Shown piece by piece: positions 18,346-28,865 of a DNA stretch of 41,295 nucleotides. The notes under the pieces are model-generated. The model saw only the letters and a list, made by a program, of their open reading frames with translations. It was not told the DNA's origin and did no database searches. This DNA is from Burkholderiales bacterium (lineage in GTDB: Bacteria > Pseudomonadota > Gammaproteobacteria > Burkholderiales > Usitatibacteraceae): NCBI GenBank assembly GCA_017853245.1, contig JAFMJY010000009.1, positions 1 to 41,295 of the forward strand. Reading direction: 5' to 3'. The translations under genes and the position numbers were made by a program. The stretch's first letter is position 1. The number at the start of each line of letters is the position of its first letter.

Positions 18346-19014
18346 TCAGCGCCCGCGGTCGAGGCGGCGAATGCCCGAGGAGGAGGCGAGCAGCAGGTGA
18401 TCAGCCGGGCGACGCGCGAAGACGCCGTTGGTGACGATGCCGGGCACCTGGTTGAGTTCCGTCTCAAGCGCTACCGGGTCGACAATCTTCAGGCCGTGCA
18501 CGTCCAAGATCACGTGCCCGTTGTCGTTGCCGGCCCCCTCGCGCAGCACCGGGCGTCCACCCAGGCGCACGATTTCGCGCGCAACGAAGCTGCGCGCCAT
18601 CGGGATCACCTCCACCGGGAGCGGAAAATTCCCCAGCACCGGCACGAGCTTCGACGCATCCGCAATGCACACGAACTTGCGGCTCGCCTGGGCCACGACC
18701 TTCTCGCGGGTGAGCGCACCGCCGCCGCCCTTGATCATGGCGAGGTGTTCGGTGACTTCATCTGCGCCATCGATGTAGAGGTCGCAGGCGCCAGCGGCGT
18801 TCAAGTCCTGCACAGGCAGGCTCAGGTCCCGCAGGCGTTTGGCCGTGGCCTCGCTGCTCGGCACCGCAGCTCTGAGGCGCACTTTCGCCGCCGCCAGGAG
18901 GTCGATGAAGTGATTGACCGTGGAGCCCGTGCCCACGCCCAGGACCATGTCGTCTTCTACAAACGCGAGCGCCGCCTGGGCGGCGGCTTTCTTCAGCTCG
19001 TCCTGGGTGGGCAT
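18346..19014 (-). CDS. rpiA: Ribose-5-phosphate isomerase A
   Basis: Interconverts ribose 5-phosphate and ribulose 5-phosphate in the pentose phosphate pathway. 222 residues, normal. Motifs: [13 protein letters not shown] (26-38), DGADE (82-86), KGGGGAL (95-101), with D82, D85, K95 and E104 matching the known active-site residues of the E. coli enzyme shifted by one. It lies between yggX and ilvA in a same-strand run. It is functionally linked to tkt further along, although on the other strand. Confidence 0.98.
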   Translation of the reverse strand: MPTQDELKKAAAQAALAFVEDDMVLGVGTGSTVNHFIDLLAAAKVRLRAAVPSSEATAKRLRDLSLPVQDLNAAGACDLYIDGADEVTEHLAMIKGGGGALTREKVVAQASRKFVCIADASKLVPVLGNFPLPVEVIPMARSFVAREIVRLGGRPVLREGAGNDNGHVILDVHGLKIVDPVALETELNQVPGIVTNGVFARRPADHLLLASSSGIRRLDRGR

Positions 19015-19035
19015 GGCGCGATCGGTGGCGGAGGA

Positions 19036-19305
19036 TCAGGCCTTGGGCACGTAGCCCTGCGCCTGGTCCGCGCCCTCGCCGAAGAAGTGGCGGCGCATCT
19101 GCTCTTCGAGATACTTGCGCGCTCGCGCGTCGGAGAGGTTCAGCCGGTTCTCGTTCACCAGCATCTTCTGGTGCTCGAGCCAGGCCTTCCACGCTTCCTT
19201 GGAAACGCCCTCCCAGAGCATCTTGCCGAGCTCACCGGGATAGGGCGGGAAATCGAGGCCCTCGGCCTCGCGCTTGAGTTTGATGCACTGGACCGTTCTC
19301 GCCAT
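19036..19305 (-). CDS. yggX: Probable Fe(2+)-trafficking protein YggX
   Basis: Small cytoplasmic protein, 89 residues, associated with protecting or supplying iron-sulfur clusters under oxidative stress. The start [24 protein letters not shown] with conserved Cys7 and the helix [19 protein letters not shown] are typical of the family, as is the C-terminal RRHFFGEG. The ATG lies 2 bases after the argA stop, so it is likely cotranslated with argA. The 'iron trafficking' label comes from family work, not from anything in the sequence. Confidence 0.95.
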   Translation of the reverse strand: MARTVQCIKLKREAEGLDFPPYPGELGKMLWEGVSKEAWKAWLEHQKMLVNENRLNLSDARARKYLEEQMRRHFFGEGADQAQGYVPKA

Positions 19306-19307
19306 GG

Positions 19308-20636
19308 CTACAGCTCCTTCACGAAGATCTTCGAGCGACGCTCGACATTGTAGTGGGAGCGCCGCGCCTCGGGCAGGCGAGCAATGTCGGCCTCGACGAA
19401 GCCGCGCTCGATGAACCAGTGGGTGGCGCGCGTGGAGAGCACGAAGAGCGACTTCATGCCCAAGGAACGCGCGCGAGCCTCCGCGAAGGCGAGCAGGCGC
19501 TCCCCCCGGCCGCCATCGCGGTAGAACGGGTTCACCGCCAGGCAGGCGAGCTCGGCGCTCTTCTCCGCGGTGTACGGGTAGAGCGCGGCACACCCCAGGA
19601 TGTTCTGGCCATTGTCGATCACGAAGAAGTGGCCGATGTCGCTCTCCAGGCGCTGCCGGTCGCGGCGCACGAGGATGCCCTGCTGCTCAAGAGGCTCGAT
19701 GATCTGCACGATGCCGGGAAGGTCATCGGCGGTCGCTGCTCGGATGCTCTCCTGCGACTCGGGCACCACCATGGTGCCGATGCCGTGGTGGGTGAAGAGC
19801 TCGATCAAGAGCGCCCCATCCACGTGGCGGCTGATGACGTGTGCGCGTTTCACCCCGGAGGCACAGGCGCGAGCGGCGCACGGCAGGTAGATCCGCACGT
19901 CCTCCGGCAGGTTGCCGTTGGCGGCGATCAGGTCGTCGGCCTGCTTGACCGTGAGCTCCGACAGGAGCCGGCCCTTGGGGTCCAGCGCCCCCGCCGTGTC
20001 GCCCAGAAAGATGAGCTTGTCGGCGCGCAGGGCGATGGCCGTGCTGGTGGCCACATCCTCAAGCGTGCAGTTGAACACCTCGCCCGTGGGCGAAAACCCG
20101 ACCGGCGAGATCAGCACCACCTCATGGTCGTCCAGGCGCCGGCGAATGCCGTCCGCATCGATCTTGCGAACTTCGCCGGTGTGGCCAAAATCCACGCCAT
20201 CGACCACACCCACGGGCTTGGCGGTGACGAAGTTGCCCGAAGAAACCCGGATGTCCGCGCCCCACATGGGACTGTTGGCGAGCTCCATCGAGAGCAGCGC
20301 CTCCACCTCCACCCGCACGATGCCGTTCGCCTCCTTCACGCAGGCCAGCGCTCGCGCGTCCGTCACGCGGCGGTTGGCGACATAGCGCGGCTCAACGCCG
20401 TGCTGGCGCATCTGCTCCTCGATCTGCGGGCGTGCGCCATGCACGAGCACCACCCGCACATCGAGGCTCACCAGCACGTTGATGTCGTGCGTGAGCTGCG
20501 TGAAGCCGCCGTCGGCGAGCACCTCGCCCCCGAAGGCGATGACGAAGGTGGCTCCGCCCCACTGGTGGATGTACGGCGTGGCGGACCGAAACCATTTCAC
20601 GAAGGCTTCGGTCTTGAGGGTGGGCGATCGGGCCAT
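19308..20636 (-). CDS. argA: N-acetylglutamate synthase (classical, AAK-GNAT)
   Basis: Acetylates glutamate with acetyl-CoA, opening arginine synthesis. 442 residues from the ATG at 20636. The N-terminal amino-acid-kinase-like domain (~20-280) starts with [15 protein letters not shown] and contains [15 protein letters not shown]; it normally binds arginine as feedback inhibitor. The C-terminal GNAT domain (~295-442) has [20 protein letters not shown] for acetyl-CoA binding and THWFIERGF. The upstream neighbour is rsmE (16-base gap) and the downstream neighbour yggX. Presence of ArgA fits either a linear (ArgE) or a cyclic (ArgJ) pathway. Confidence 0.97.
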   Translation of the reverse strand: MARSPTLKTEAFVKWFRSATPYIHQWGGATFVIAFGGEVLADGGFTQLTHDINVLVSLDVRVVLVHGARPQIEEQMRQHGVEPRYVANRRVTDARALACVKEANGIVRVEVEALLSMELANSPMWGADIRVSSGNFVTAKPVGVVDGVDFGHTGEVRKIDADGIRRRLDDHEVVLISPVGFSPTGEVFNCTLEDVATSTAIALRADKLIFLGDTAGALDPKGRLLSELTVKQADDLIAANGNLPEDVRIYLPCAARACASGVKRAHVISRHVDGALLIELFTHHGIGTMVVPESQESIRAATADDLPGIVQIIEPLEQQGILVRRDRQRLESDIGHFFVIDNGQNILGCAALYPYTAEKSAELACLAVNPFYRDGGRGERLLAFAEARARSLGMKSLFVLSTRATHWFIERGFVEADIARLPEARRSHYNVERRSKIFVKEL

Positions 20637-20652
20637 GGATGCGAGCGGAAGT

Positions 20653-21387
20653 TTACCGGCGGAAGTCGCCCCAGAGCGACTGAATGGCTGCAAGGGCCGC
20701 AAGCGGCGCCGTTTCCGTGCGCAGCACCCGGGGCCCGAGCGAGAGCGGCTGGAAGCCCACGTGGGTCGCGACATCGATTTCGCGCTCGGAAAGCCCGCCC
20801 TCGGGCCCGACCAGCAACTCGACATCGCCCTGTGGCGCCGATTGCGCAACCAGCGCTTCCTCGGCGTCGGGCAAGAGAACCCACCGGCGGGCCGCGGATG
20901 GGGCCGAGGCCCAATCCCGGAGCCCCAACGTCGGGCGCACCTCGGGAATGCGCGTGCGGCCGCTCTGCTCGCACGCGGCGATCACCACGCGCTGCCAATG
21001 GGCTTGCCGCTTCGCGGCGCGCTCACCGGACAGGCGAACGACACTGCGCTCGCAGACCACCGGCTGCACCCACGCGACCCCCAGCTCTGTGGCTTTTTGC
21101 AGGATCCAGTCCATCTTGTCGGCTTCCGGCAACCCCTGAATGAGGCCTACTGCGGATCCGGGCGCCGGCTCGTCGGGCCGGAAAACGCCCACCTTCACGT
21201 CGACCCGCTCGCGATCCATGCGCTGGATCACGGCGGCGTACTCGCCGCCGGTTCCATCGAAAACCACCAGCGCGTCGCCGGCGCGAAGGCGCAGCGCCTT
21301 GCCGACGTGTTGGGCGGCGGCGGCGTCGAGCGAAAACTGGGCGCCCGGTCCCAGGCGCTGCTCGCAGAAGATTCTCGGGGTGGTCAT
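20653..21387 (-). CDS. rsmE: 16S rRNA (uracil-1498-N3) methyltransferase
   Basis: SPOUT-class methyltransferase that modifies U1498 of 16S rRNA using SAM. 244 residues from the ATG at 21387. The N-terminal PUA-like part is followed by the knotted domain: ATELGV (100-105), EQSGR (140-144), GPEGG (194-198) and LGPRVLRTETA (217-227). It lies between speE (40-base gap) and argA (16-base gap) on the same strand. Confidence 0.96.
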   Translation of the reverse strand: MTTPRIFCEQRLGPGAQFSLDAAAAQHVGKALRLRAGDALVVFDGTGGEYAAVIQRMDRERVDVKVGVFRPDEPAPGSAVGLIQGLPEADKMDWILQKATELGVAWVQPVVCERSVVRLSGERAAKRQAHWQRVVIAACEQSGRTRIPEVRPTLGLRDWASAPSAARRWVLLPDAEEALVAQSAPQGDVELLVGPEGGLSEREIDVATHVGFQPLSLGPRVLRTETAPLAALAAIQSLWGDFRR

Positions 21388-21427
21388 GGGTAAAGGCTGG
21401 CCGTCGGCCCTGGCGCCGCCGCGCGGG

Positions 21428-22273
21428 TCAGGCAAGCAATGCCCTGACGTAGTTGGGCTGGGCGAAAATCGCGCGGTGCATCTCGCCGTTATAGAACTGC
21501 AGGTCGCGAAGCCCCCGCGCGGCAATACGACGATCGGCCTCTTCCACCGTCAGGGAGCGCGGGTCCAGGCTATCCGAGGCGCAGGCGAATCCCCACCACG
21601 CGCCGTACAGGGGAATGTGAACGAAATAGGGCGCCACAACCCTGAACACGGCACGCAGGTTGTCGATCGTCGCCTTGACGCGCTGCGGATGGAAGAAGGG
21701 CGACCCCACGTGCAGGACGAGCGCCGCGCCATCGGCCATGGCCCGCTTCGCAAGAGCGAACGTGTCGCGGGAATAAAGCGCAACCGATGGGCCCACGGGG
21801 TCCGTGAGGTCCATGGCGATCAGGTCGTAGCGGACGCTGGTCTCCCGCAGGTAGGCGAGTCCATCGCCCACGGTCACCGCCATGCGCGCGTCGTCGAAGG
21901 CGCCGCGGTGCACGCGGGAGAAGTGCGCCTTGGAGATGGCGATTACGTCGGGATCGAGCTCTGCCATGTGCACGCGCTCGATCGTGGGGTGCTTGAGGAG
22001 CTCCTCGGCCGAGCCGCCATCGCCACCGCCAATCACGAGAGCGCGAGCCGGGTTCGGGTGCGCGACTGCCGCCGGATGCACGAGCGGCTCATGGTAGAGA
22101 AACTCGTCGCGCTCGGAGGTCATGTTGAAGCCGTCGAGCCGAAAGATGCGGCCGAGCTCGGGCGTGTCGAAGACTTCCAGCAGCTGGAAGGGCGTCTGCC
22201 GTCGCTCCACGAGCGTGGCGTCGAAGTAAACGCCGCTTGCGTCGGTAAGCTTCTCGTGGATCTTGTCGGCCAT
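21428..22273 (-). CDS. speE: Spermidine synthase (polyamine aminopropyltransferase)
   Basis: Transfers the aminopropyl group of decarboxylated SAM to putrescine. 281 residues. The nucleotide-binding loop is IGGGDGG (81-87); ELD (105-107) contacts the donor ribose; D155-LT-D158 in MDLTDPVGP is the catalytic acidic pair; YHE is at 60-62. The usual MQTTERDEF segment reads NMTSERDEF (50-58): the Gln commonly found before TTERDEF is a Met. This may mark a separate clade or altered acceptor use. Directly downstream of speD, which makes its co-substrate, so the pairing is clear. Confidence 0.94.
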   Translation of the reverse strand: MADKIHEKLTDASGVYFDATLVERRQTPFQLLEVFDTPELGRIFRLDGFNMTSERDEFLYHEPLVHPAAVAHPNPARALVIGGGDGGSAEELLKHPTIERVHMAELDPDVIAISKAHFSRVHRGAFDDARMAVTVGDGLAYLRETSVRYDLIAMDLTDPVGPSVALYSRDTFALAKRAMADGAALVLHVGSPFFHPQRVKATIDNLRAVFRVVAPYFVHIPLYGAWWGFACASDSLDPRSLTVEEADRRIAARGLRDLQFYNGEMHRAIFAQPNYVRALLA

Positions 22274-22329
22274 GGGCTGGCGCGCCGACGGGTTCGCGTG
22301 GCGCGAGACGATGACGGTGGGGCGGGGCG

Positions 22330-22749
22330 CTACTTGACCGCGGCGAGTCGCTGTTTCTTCTGCTGCAGCGCCGGCTGGTCGCGCCCGCGCCAGACCCGCT
22401 CAACCATGGCTTCCGTGGGCTCGAAGGCTGCGGCAAGGCGGGCATAAAGGGCTTCAGCCTTGGCGCTGTTGTCGCAGGTGACGTTACAAACGTAGACGTC
22501 GAGGGTGGCGCCGTCTCGCTCAGGCCAGGTGTGGACCGCCAGGTGCGACTCGGCGAACACCACCGCGCCCGTGGCACCGCCGATCTGGGTGCTGTCGATA
22601 CCGTCGAACTGATAGAAGTGGTCGCCCAGCACGGTGAGGCCCACGTCGCGGCAGGCGCTCACGCAAATTTCACGCAGGTTCGTGGAGGAGGCGAGGATGT
22701 CCCGGTTACGGCAGCCGTACAGGTCGGCGATGATGTGCAGTCCCTTCAC
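22330..22749 (-). CDS. speD: S-adenosylmethionine decarboxylase proenzyme (class 1b)
   Basis: Makes decarboxylated SAM for SpeE. It self-cleaves before Ser68 in [12 protein letters not shown] to give the pyruvoyl cofactor. The catalytic His/Cys regions (H73 in VHTWPE; C88/C92 in VYVCNVTC) are in place. 139 residues, slightly longer than usual, with a basic C-terminal tail ([11 protein letters not shown]). The start is a GTG at 22749. AAGGGGG about 9 bases upstream is the likely ribosome binding site; AGGGA touches the GTG. It is first in the speD-speE run and is preceded by a ~165-base structured leader. Confidence 0.96.
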   Translation of the reverse strand: MKGLHIIADLYGCRNRDILASSTNLREICVSACRDVGLTVLGDHFYQFDGIDSTQIGGATGAVVFAESHLAVHTWPERDGATLDVYVCNVTCDNSAKAEALYARLAAAFEPTEAMVERVWRGRDQPALQQKKQRLAAVK

Positions 22750-22920
22750 TCCCTGATACCCCCTTGTCGACTACGGCACCGGCTGCATGAGCCGCCACCG
22801 CGGGGCCGGGCGCCGGCGCGCTACGAAGCGCGACGACACCCCGGGTGCCGGGGTGGCGATGAAGACCCAACCTGCGAGGTTCGGCTCAAGCAGCAGTGCT
22901 ACTGGTTACGAGACGAGCGA
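22750..22920 (-). promoter_or_regulatory. Structured 5' leader of speD
   Basis: No gene seen in the 318-base gap 22750-23067; this half faces speD. It holds a perfect 8-bp stem with a 3-base loop (22837-22844 with 22848-22855) and a 6-bp stem CGCGCT-ACGA-AGCGCG (22817-22832), followed by a very GC-rich stretch. A five-codon frame (ATG at 22788, stop at 22773-22771, encoding MQPVP) ends 21 bases before the speD GTG. The length and pairing suggest post-transcriptional control. I cannot match it to a named RNA family. Confidence 0.4.
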
Positions 22921-22926
22921 ATTATA
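22921..22926 (-). promoter_or_regulatory. Possible speD -10 box
   Basis: TATAAT, a perfect match, on the minus strand about 172 bases before the speD start. No good -35 at 16-18 bases. The call rests on the -10 alone in a GC-rich region where such a sequence is rare. Confidence 0.5.
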
Positions 22927-22997
22927 GCGGGGCTGCCCCGCGACCACTACCCCTTTTGCGGCAAGAGCCCCGACCGGGCCCGCTTTCGGGCACGCAA

Positions 22998-23027
22998 CTG
23001 GCAGCGCCGAGCCGTCTCGCCGATAAT
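22998..23027 (+). promoter_or_regulatory. Possible promoter for tkt
   Basis: CTGGCA (22998-23003), 18-base spacer, GATAAT (23022-23027). The -10 matches 5/6 and the -35 matches 4/6. Transcription would start near 23034, about 34 bases before the tkt ATG. The intervening 22927-22997 shows nothing else that I can name. Confidence 0.45.
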
Positions 23028-23067
23028 CCGCGGGCCCTCTTCCCACGCCTTCGCCGCTCCTCCTCCC

Positions 23068-25068
23068 ATGTCGAACACCGCCCGCCCACAGGATCTCGCC
23101 AACGCCATCCGCGCCCTTGCCATGGACGCCGTCCAGAAAGCGAACTCCGGGCATCCCGGCATGCCGATGGGCATGGCCGAGATCGCCGAGGTCCTCTGGC
23201 GCCGCTTCCTGCGCCACAACCCGGCGAACCCCGCCTGGCCCGACCGCGACCGGTTCGTGCTCTCGAACGGCCACGGGTCGATGCTTCAGTACGCGCTGTT
23301 GCACCTCACCGGATACGCGCTATCGATGGAAGACATCAAGGCATTCCGGCAGCTGCACTCGCGCACGCCCGGCCACCCGGAGGTGGGGATGACCCCGGGG
23401 GTGGAAACCACCACCGGGCCGCTGGGCCAGGGCCTCGCCAACGCCGTGGGCATGGCACTCGCGGAAAAATTGCTTGCCGCCGAGTTCAACCGCCCCGGAC
23501 ACACGATCGTCGACCATCACACTTATGCCTTCGTGGGCGATGGATGCCTGATGGAAGGCATCTCGCACGAGGCGTGCTCGCTCGCCGGCACCCTGGCGCT
23601 GGGCAAGCTGATCGTCCTCTACGACGACAACGGCATCTCGATCGACGGGAACGTGGCGGGCTGGTTTCGCGACAACACGCCGATGCGCTTCGCCGCCTAC
23701 GGCTGGCACGTGATCCCGAACGTCGATGGGCACGACCCGAAGGCGGTCGAGGCGGCCATCGCGGAAGCGCGCGCCGATGGCTCGAAGCCCACGCTCATCT
23801 GCTGCAAGACCGTGATCGGCAAGGGCTCGCCCAACAAGGCAGGCACCGAGGGCGTGCACGGCGCGGCCTTGGGTGACAAGGAGATTGCGGCCACCCGGGA
23901 AGCGATCGGCTGGAGCCACCCGCCGTTCGAGATCCCCGCGAACATCTACGCGGCCTGGGATCAGCGCCCCCGCGGAGCGTCCCTCGAGTCGGATTGGTCG
24001 GCGCGATTTGCCGGCTACGAGAAAGACCACCCCGGCCTGGCGAAGGAATTCCGGCGGCGCATGGCGGGCGAGCTCCCGGCCAATTGGAAGTCGGTCGCAT
24101 CGCAAGCGCTCGCTGCCGCCGTTCAGAAAGCGGAAACCGTCGCCACCCGGAAGGCCTCCCAGATCGCCATCGAGGCGATCGCGCCGCACCTGCCCGAACT
24201 TTTCGGCGGCTCGGCAGACCTCACGCACTCGAACCTCACCAACTGGTCCGGCACGAAGCTGGTCGGGGCCGACAAGCCAGGCAACTACGTGAGCTTCGGC
24301 GTGCGCGAGTTCGGCATGGCGGCCATCGGCAACGGCATCGCGCTGCACGGCGGCCTCATCCCCTACTCCGGCACCTTCCTCGTCTTCAGCGACTACGCCC
24401 GCAACGCCATTCGCATGGCTGCGCTGATGAAGTTGAGGAACATCTTCGTCTTCACCCACGACTCCATCGGCCTGGGCGAGGACGGGCCGACGCACCAGGC
24501 GGTCGAGCACGTGTCCAGCCTGCGCCTGATCCCGAGCCTCGATGTCTGGCGCCCCTGCGACACGGCGGAAACCGCCGTGGCCTGGGCGTGCGCCGTGGAG
24601 CGCGCCGATGGGCCGACGGCGCTCGCCCTGTCGCGCCAGAACGCGGCCTTCGCCGTGCGTACGCCCGAGGCGCTGGCCGCCATCTCCCGAGGCGGCTACG
24701 TGCTGAGCGAGGCGGCTGGGAGCGCGGCCCGAGCGGTGATCATCGCCACCGGCAGCGAAGTGAGCCTCGCGCTCGCCGCGCAGGAGGCGCTCGCGAAGGA
24801 CGGAATCGCGGTGCGCGTGGTCTCGATGCCAAGCACGAGCGTCTTCGACCGGCAGGACGCTGCCTGGCACTCGGCGGTTCTGCCGCGCGGCATTCCGCGT
24901 GTTGCCGTCGAGGCGGGCATCACCGATTTCTGGCGCAAGTACGTCGGCCTGGAAGGCGCAGTGATCGGCGTCGACCGGTTTGGCGAGTCCGCGCCCGCCG
25001 GGGCCGTCTACAAGCACTTCGGGGTCGACGCCGAGCACATCGCGTCGGCGGTGCGCTCCCTGCTCTGA
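23068..25068 (+). CDS. tkt: Transketolase
   Basis: Thiamine-diphosphate enzyme that moves two-carbon units between sugar phosphates in the pentose phosphate pathway and, if present, the Calvin cycle. 666 residues. Motifs: SGHPGMPMG (27-35), the diphosphate-binding GDGCLMEG (157-164), GSADLTHSN in the pyrimidine domain and the catalytic Glu region GVREFGMAA. The C-terminal domain has [12 protein letters not shown]. The ATG at 23068 gives the usual start [15 protein letters not shown]. No ribosome binding site stands out (TCCTCCTCCC precedes it). It heads a block of central carbon genes and is divergent from speD. Confidence 0.97.
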   Translation: MSNTARPQDLANAIRALAMDAVQKANSGHPGMPMGMAEIAEVLWRRFLRHNPANPAWPDRDRFVLSNGHGSMLQYALLHLTGYALSMEDIKAFRQLHSRTPGHPEVGMTPGVETTTGPLGQGLANAVGMALAEKLLAAEFNRPGHTIVDHHTYAFVGDGCLMEGISHEACSLAGTLALGKLIVLYDDNGISIDGNVAGWFRDNTPMRFAAYGWHVIPNVDGHDPKAVEAAIAEARADGSKPTLICCKTVIGKGSPNKAGTEGVHGAALGDKEIAATREAIGWSHPPFEIPANIYAAWDQRPRGASLESDWSARFAGYEKDHPGLAKEFRRRMAGELPANWKSVASQALAAAVQKAETVATRKASQIAIEAIAPHLPELFGGSADLTHSNLTNWSGTKLVGADKPGNYVSFGVREFGMAAIGNGIALHGGLIPYSGTFLVFSDYARNAIRMAALMKLRNIFVFTHDSIGLGEDGPTHQAVEHVSSLRLIPSLDVWRPCDTAETAVAWACAVERADGPTALALSRQNAAFAVRTPEALAAISRGGYVLSEAAGSAARAVIIATGSEVSLALAAQEALAKDGIAVRVVSMPSTSVFDRQDAAWHSAVLPRGIPRVAVEAGITDFWRKYVGLEGAVIGVDRFGESAPAGAVYKHFGVDAEHIASAVRSLL

Positions 25069-25109
25069 TCGGCGGAGCCCGGCCGGAGGGAGCGGCGAGG
25101 GGGCTCGGC

Positions 25110-25115
25110 TAAAAT
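25110..25115 (+). promoter_or_regulatory. Possible gap promoter -10
   Basis: TAAAAT in the 87-base tkt-gap spacer, an AT island in very GC-rich sequence. No -35 fits at 16-18 bases. A 6-base inverted repeat GAGCCC/GGGCTC (25075-25080, 25101-25106) lies just before it and might be an operator or the end of the tkt message. An activator-dependent promoter is one reading. Confidence 0.35.
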
Positions 25116-25155
25116 AAGGGCTGATCCTGCGTCGACCTCACCCGGAGCCCCTTCC

Positions 25156-26169
25156 ATGCCCATCCGCGTCGCCATCAACGGCTACGGCCGCATCGGCCGC
25201 AACATCCTCCGCGCCCACTACGAGAGCGGCAAGAAGCACGACATCGACATCGTCGCGGTGAACGACCTCGGCAACACGGAGACCAATGCCCACCTCACGC
25301 GCTACGACACGGCGCACGGCAAGTTCCCGGGCACGGTGGCGGTGGACGGCGACCACATGGTGGTCAACGGCGACCGGATCCGCGTGCTCGCCAACCGCGA
25401 CCCGTCACAGCTTCCCTGGGGCGAGCTCGGCGTGGACGTGGTGCTCGAGTGCACCGGCTTCTTCACATCAAAGGAAAAGGCTTCCTCGCACCTCAAGGGC
25501 GGCGCCAAGAAAGTGATCATCTCCGCGCCTGGCGGCAAGGACGTGGACGCAACCGTGGTCTACGGCGTGAACCATGGCACGCTCAAGGCCTCGCACACGG
25601 TCATCTCGAACGCCTCCTGCACCACCAACTGCCTCGCGCCGCTGGTGAAGCCCCTGCACGAGAAGATCGGCGTCGTCACCGGGCTCATGACCACCGTGCA
25701 CGCCTACACCAACGACCAGGTGCTGACGGACGTGTACCACGAGGACCTGCGCCGCGCCCGCTCCGCCACCCAATCCATGATCCCCACCAAAACCGGCGCT
25801 GCGGCAGCAGTGGGCCTGGTGCTCCCTGAGCTGAACGGCAAGCTGGACGGCTACGCCATTCGGGTGCCCACGATCAATGTTTCGATCGTGGACCTCTCCT
25901 TCATCGCCGGTCGGGACACCACGGCAGACGAGGTGAACGCGATCATGAAGGCCGCCTCGGAGTCACCGGCGCTCAAGGGCGTCCTCAACTACAACACCGG
26001 CCCGCTGGTGAGTGTGGACTTCAACCACGACCCGGCTTCGTCGACTTTCGATTCGACGCTCACGAAGGTGTCCGGGCGGCTGGTGAAGGTTTCCAGCTGG
26101 TACGACAACGAGTGGGGCTTCTCCAACCGCATGCTCGACACCACCGTCGCGCTGATGTCCGCGCGCTGA
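25156..26169 (+). CDS. gap: Glyceraldehyde-3-phosphate dehydrogenase (type I)
   Basis: Oxidises glyceraldehyde 3-phosphate to 1,3-bisphosphoglycerate with NAD(P). 337 residues. Rossmann motif NGYGRIGRN (8-16); catalytic Cys155 in SNASCTTNC and His182 in TVHAYTND. The Asp in VNDLGN (residue 37) is the residue that normally favours NAD over NADP. The ATG begins [15 protein letters not shown] as expected. It lies between tkt and pgk, 5 bases before pgk. Confidence 0.98.
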   Translation: MPIRVAINGYGRIGRNILRAHYESGKKHDIDIVAVNDLGNTETNAHLTRYDTAHGKFPGTVAVDGDHMVVNGDRIRVLANRDPSQLPWGELGVDVVLECTGFFTSKEKASSHLKGGAKKVIISAPGGKDVDATVVYGVNHGTLKASHTVISNASCTTNCLAPLVKPLHEKIGVVTGLMTTVHAYTNDQVLTDVYHEDLRRARSATQSMIPTKTGAAAAVGLVLPELNGKLDGYAIRVPTINVSIVDLSFIAGRDTTADEVNAIMKAASESPALKGVLNYNTGPLVSVDFNHDPASSTFDSTLTKVSGRLVKVSSWYDNEWGFSNRMLDTTVALMSAR

Positions 26170-26174
26170 GGGCC

Positions 26175-27356
26175 ATGACGGTCCTGAAGCTCGCCGACCT
26201 CGACCTCGCGGGCAAGCGCGTCTTCATTCGCGCGGACCTGAACGTTCCACAGGGCGACGATGGCGCGATCACCGACGACACGCGCGTCCGGGCCTCGGTG
26301 CCGGGCATCCGCATGGCGCTCGACAGGGGCGCGGCGGTAATGGTGACCTCCCACCTGGGCCGCCCGACGGAGGGCTCATTGCAGCCCGAGGATTCCCTCG
26401 CCCCCATTGCCCGGCGGCTGGGGGAGTTGCTCGGCAGGCCCGTGCCATTGGTGGCGAACTGGGTCGATGGCGTGACGGTCGGGCCAGGAGAAGTCGTTCT
26501 CCTCGAAAACTGCCGCGTGAACCGGGGCGAAAAGAAGGACGACGAAGCGCTCGCCCGCAAGATGGCTGCGCTCTGCGACGTGTACGCGAATGACGCGTTC
26601 GGCACTGCGCACCGGGCGGAAGCCACCACGCATGGCATCGCGAAATTCGCCAAGGTCGCGTGCGCCGGGCCGCTGCTCGCCGCCGAGCTGGACGCGTTGG
26701 GCCGTGCGCTCGCCAATCCCCGCCGCCCGCTCGTGGCGATCGTTGCGGGCTCCAAGGTCTCCACCAAGCTCACGATCCTCAAGAGCCTCGCAGCCAAGGT
26801 GGACCAGCTGATCGTCGGTGGCGGCATCGCCAACACGTTCGCGCTGTCGGCCGGGCTGCCGGTAGGCAAGTCGCTGTGCGAGCCGGACCTCGTGGGCGAG
26901 GCGCGCGAAATCTCCCGGATGATGCAGGCACGCGGCGCTGCCGTGCCCATCCCGGAGGATGTGGTCTGCGGCAAGGCCTTCGCTGCCGACACGCCCGCCA
27001 CGACGATGGACGCGGGGTCCGTCGGCGCCGATGACATGATCTTCGACATCGGCCCGCGCACCGCCAGGCGCTACGGGCAGATCCTCGCGCAGGCAGGCAC
27101 CGTGGTGTGGAATGGCCCAGTCGGTGTCTTCGAGTTCGAGGCGTTCGGCGCCGGCACCCGCACGGTCGCCGAGGCCATCGCGCAATCGACGGCCTTTTCC
27201 ATCGCCGGGGGCGGCGACACGCTGGCCGCCATCGCCAAATACGGCGTGACAGATCGCATCGGCTACATCTCTACCGGCGGCGGCGCCTTCCTCGAGTTTC
27301 TCGAGGGCAAAACCCTGCCCGCCGTGGCCATCCTCGAATCCCGCGCGGCCGGGTAG
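26175..27356 (+). CDS. pgk: Phosphoglycerate kinase
   Basis: Transfers phosphate from 1,3-bisphosphoglycerate to ADP. 393 residues from the ATG at 26175; an in-frame extension upstream lies inside gap and is ignored. Motifs: FIRADLNVP (17-25), TSHLGRP (58-64), GSKVSTKL, the hinge-region [11 protein letters not shown] and the nucleotide loop AGGGDT. Tight linkage to gap makes cotranscription likely. Confidence 0.98.
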   Translation: MTVLKLADLDLAGKRVFIRADLNVPQGDDGAITDDTRVRASVPGIRMALDRGAAVMVTSHLGRPTEGSLQPEDSLAPIARRLGELLGRPVPLVANWVDGVTVGPGEVVLLENCRVNRGEKKDDEALARKMAALCDVYANDAFGTAHRAEATTHGIAKFAKVACAGPLLAAELDALGRALANPRRPLVAIVAGSKVSTKLTILKSLAAKVDQLIVGGGIANTFALSAGLPVGKSLCEPDLVGEAREISRMMQARGAAVPIPEDVVCGKAFAADTPATTMDAGSVGADDMIFDIGPRTARRYGQILAQAGTVVWNGPVGVFEFEAFGAGTRTVAEAIAQSTAFSIAGGGDTLAAIAKYGVTDRIGYISTGGGAFLEFLEGKTLPAVAILESRAAG

Positions 27357-27381
27357 GCCGACCCCTTTTCGCGAGGCGCCT

Positions 27382-28812
27382 GTGCGCAGCACCAAAATCG
27401 TAGCCACCCTCGGCCCGGCGTCGAGCGAGCCGGCCATCCTGGAGCGCATGTTCCGTGCGGGCGTCGACGTGGTGCGCCTGAACTTCTCCCACGGCACGCA
27501 CGCCGACCACGCGGCACGGGCGGAGCTCGTTCGCGAGATGAGCCGAAAGGTTGGCCGCCCGGTCGGCATCATGGGCGACCTGCAGGGCCCGAAGATCCGC
27601 GTTGGAAAGTTCGTCCAGCACAAGATCCATCTCGAGCCCGGCGCCCCGTTCATTCTCGACGCCCACTGCGAGCTGGGCGACCAGTCCCGCGTGGGCCTCG
27701 ACTACAAGGAGCTTCCTGGCGACGTGAAGCCGGGCGACGTCTTGCTCCTTGACGATGGCCGCATCGTCCTCGACGTGGTGGATGTGCGCGGCGCCGAGGT
27801 CCATACCGTCACTCGCCACGGTGGAACGCTCTCCAACAACAAGGGCATCAACCGCCAGGGCGGCGGCCTCACGGCGCCGGCGCTCACGCCGAAGGACATC
27901 ACCGACATCCAGCTGGCGGCAAAGCTCGAGGTCGATTTTCTGGCCGTCTCCTTCCCCAAGAGCGGCGCGGACATGTACATGGCGAAGGAGCTGCTGCGCG
28001 CTGCCGGCGGCCACGCGCTCCTCATTGCCAAGATCGAGCGGGCCGAGGCCATCCCGGCCCTGGAAGACATCATGCGAGCCTGCGACGGCATCATGGTCGC
28101 GCGCGGCGACCTGGCTGTGGAGGTGGGCGACGCGGCCGTGCCTGCCCTGCAGAAGCGGATGATCCGGCTTGCGCGCGAGCTGAACCGCCTGACCATCGTC
28201 GCCACGCAAATGATGGAGTCGATGATTTCCTCGCCGGTGCCAACCCGCGCCGAAGTGTCGGACGTGGCCAATGCCGTGCTCGACGGCACTGATGCCGTCA
28301 TGCTGTCGGCGGAGAGCGCCTCGGGGCAATACCCGGTGGAGGCAATCGAGGCCATGGGCCGGGTGTGCACCGAGGCGGAGAAGGCGATGCCGGTGAACCT
28401 CGAGCGGGACTTTCTCGACCGGGTCTTCACGCGCGTCGACCAGACCATCGCCATGGGCGCCCTGTTCACGGCGCAGCACCTCAAGGTCAAGGCCATCGCG
28501 TCATTCACCGAGAGCGGCTCCACCCCGCTCTGGATGAGCCGCCTCAATTGCGGCGTGCCCATCTACGCCCTCACCTCCGACCCGGTTGCTCCCTACCGCT
28601 GCTCGCTCTTCCGGGGGGTGGTGCCGCTGCCGGTGCTCTACCTCGGGCACGACCGCGATGAGCTGCTCGCGCTGGGAGAGGAGCGCCTCGTCTCCAGCGG
28701 CGTCGTGAAGAACGGCGACCTGATCATCCTCACCATCGGCGAGCCACTCGGCAAGTCGGGCGGCACCAATACATTGAAGATCGTCAAGGTGGGCGAGCAC
28801 CGGCAGTCCTAG
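27382..28812 (+). CDS. pyk: Pyruvate kinase
   Basis: Makes pyruvate and ATP from phosphoenolpyruvate. 476 residues from a GTG at 27382 ([12 protein letters not shown]). A weak GAGG lies 9 bases upstream. Motifs: [18 protein letters not shown], the active-site loop IAKIERAEA and [10 protein letters not shown] (the more common form is GDLGVE), then ATQMMESMI and [12 protein letters not shown]. The C-terminal domain ends without the extra PEP-utiliser module found in some Gram-positive enzymes. It is in the glycolytic run between pgk (25-base gap) and fba (53-base gap). Confidence 0.97.
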   Translation: MRSTKIVATLGPASSEPAILERMFRAGVDVVRLNFSHGTHADHAARAELVREMSRKVGRPVGIMGDLQGPKIRVGKFVQHKIHLEPGAPFILDAHCELGDQSRVGLDYKELPGDVKPGDVLLLDDGRIVLDVVDVRGAEVHTVTRHGGTLSNNKGINRQGGGLTAPALTPKDITDIQLAAKLEVDFLAVSFPKSGADMYMAKELLRAAGGHALLIAKIERAEAIPALEDIMRACDGIMVARGDLAVEVGDAAVPALQKRMIRLARELNRLTIVATQMMESMISSPVPTRAEVSDVANAVLDGTDAVMLSAESASGQYPVEAIEAMGRVCTEAEKAMPVNLERDFLDRVFTRVDQTIAMGALFTAQHLKVKAIASFTESGSTPLWMSRLNCGVPIYALTSDPVAPYRCSLFRGVVPLPVLYLGHDRDELLALGEERLVSSGVVKNGDLIILTIGEPLGKSGGTNTLKIVKVGEHRQS

Positions 28813-28865
28813 GCTGGAAGCCAACCGCCCCTATCCAACCACGCACGGAACGACCGGAGGACACC

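Noticed and set aside
23320-25038. 572-codon open frame opposite tkt
   Set aside because: Antisense shadow of a strongly conserved gene; no family resemblance and no start signals. Similar frames opposite argF, argD, argA, pgk and pyk were discarded for the same reason.
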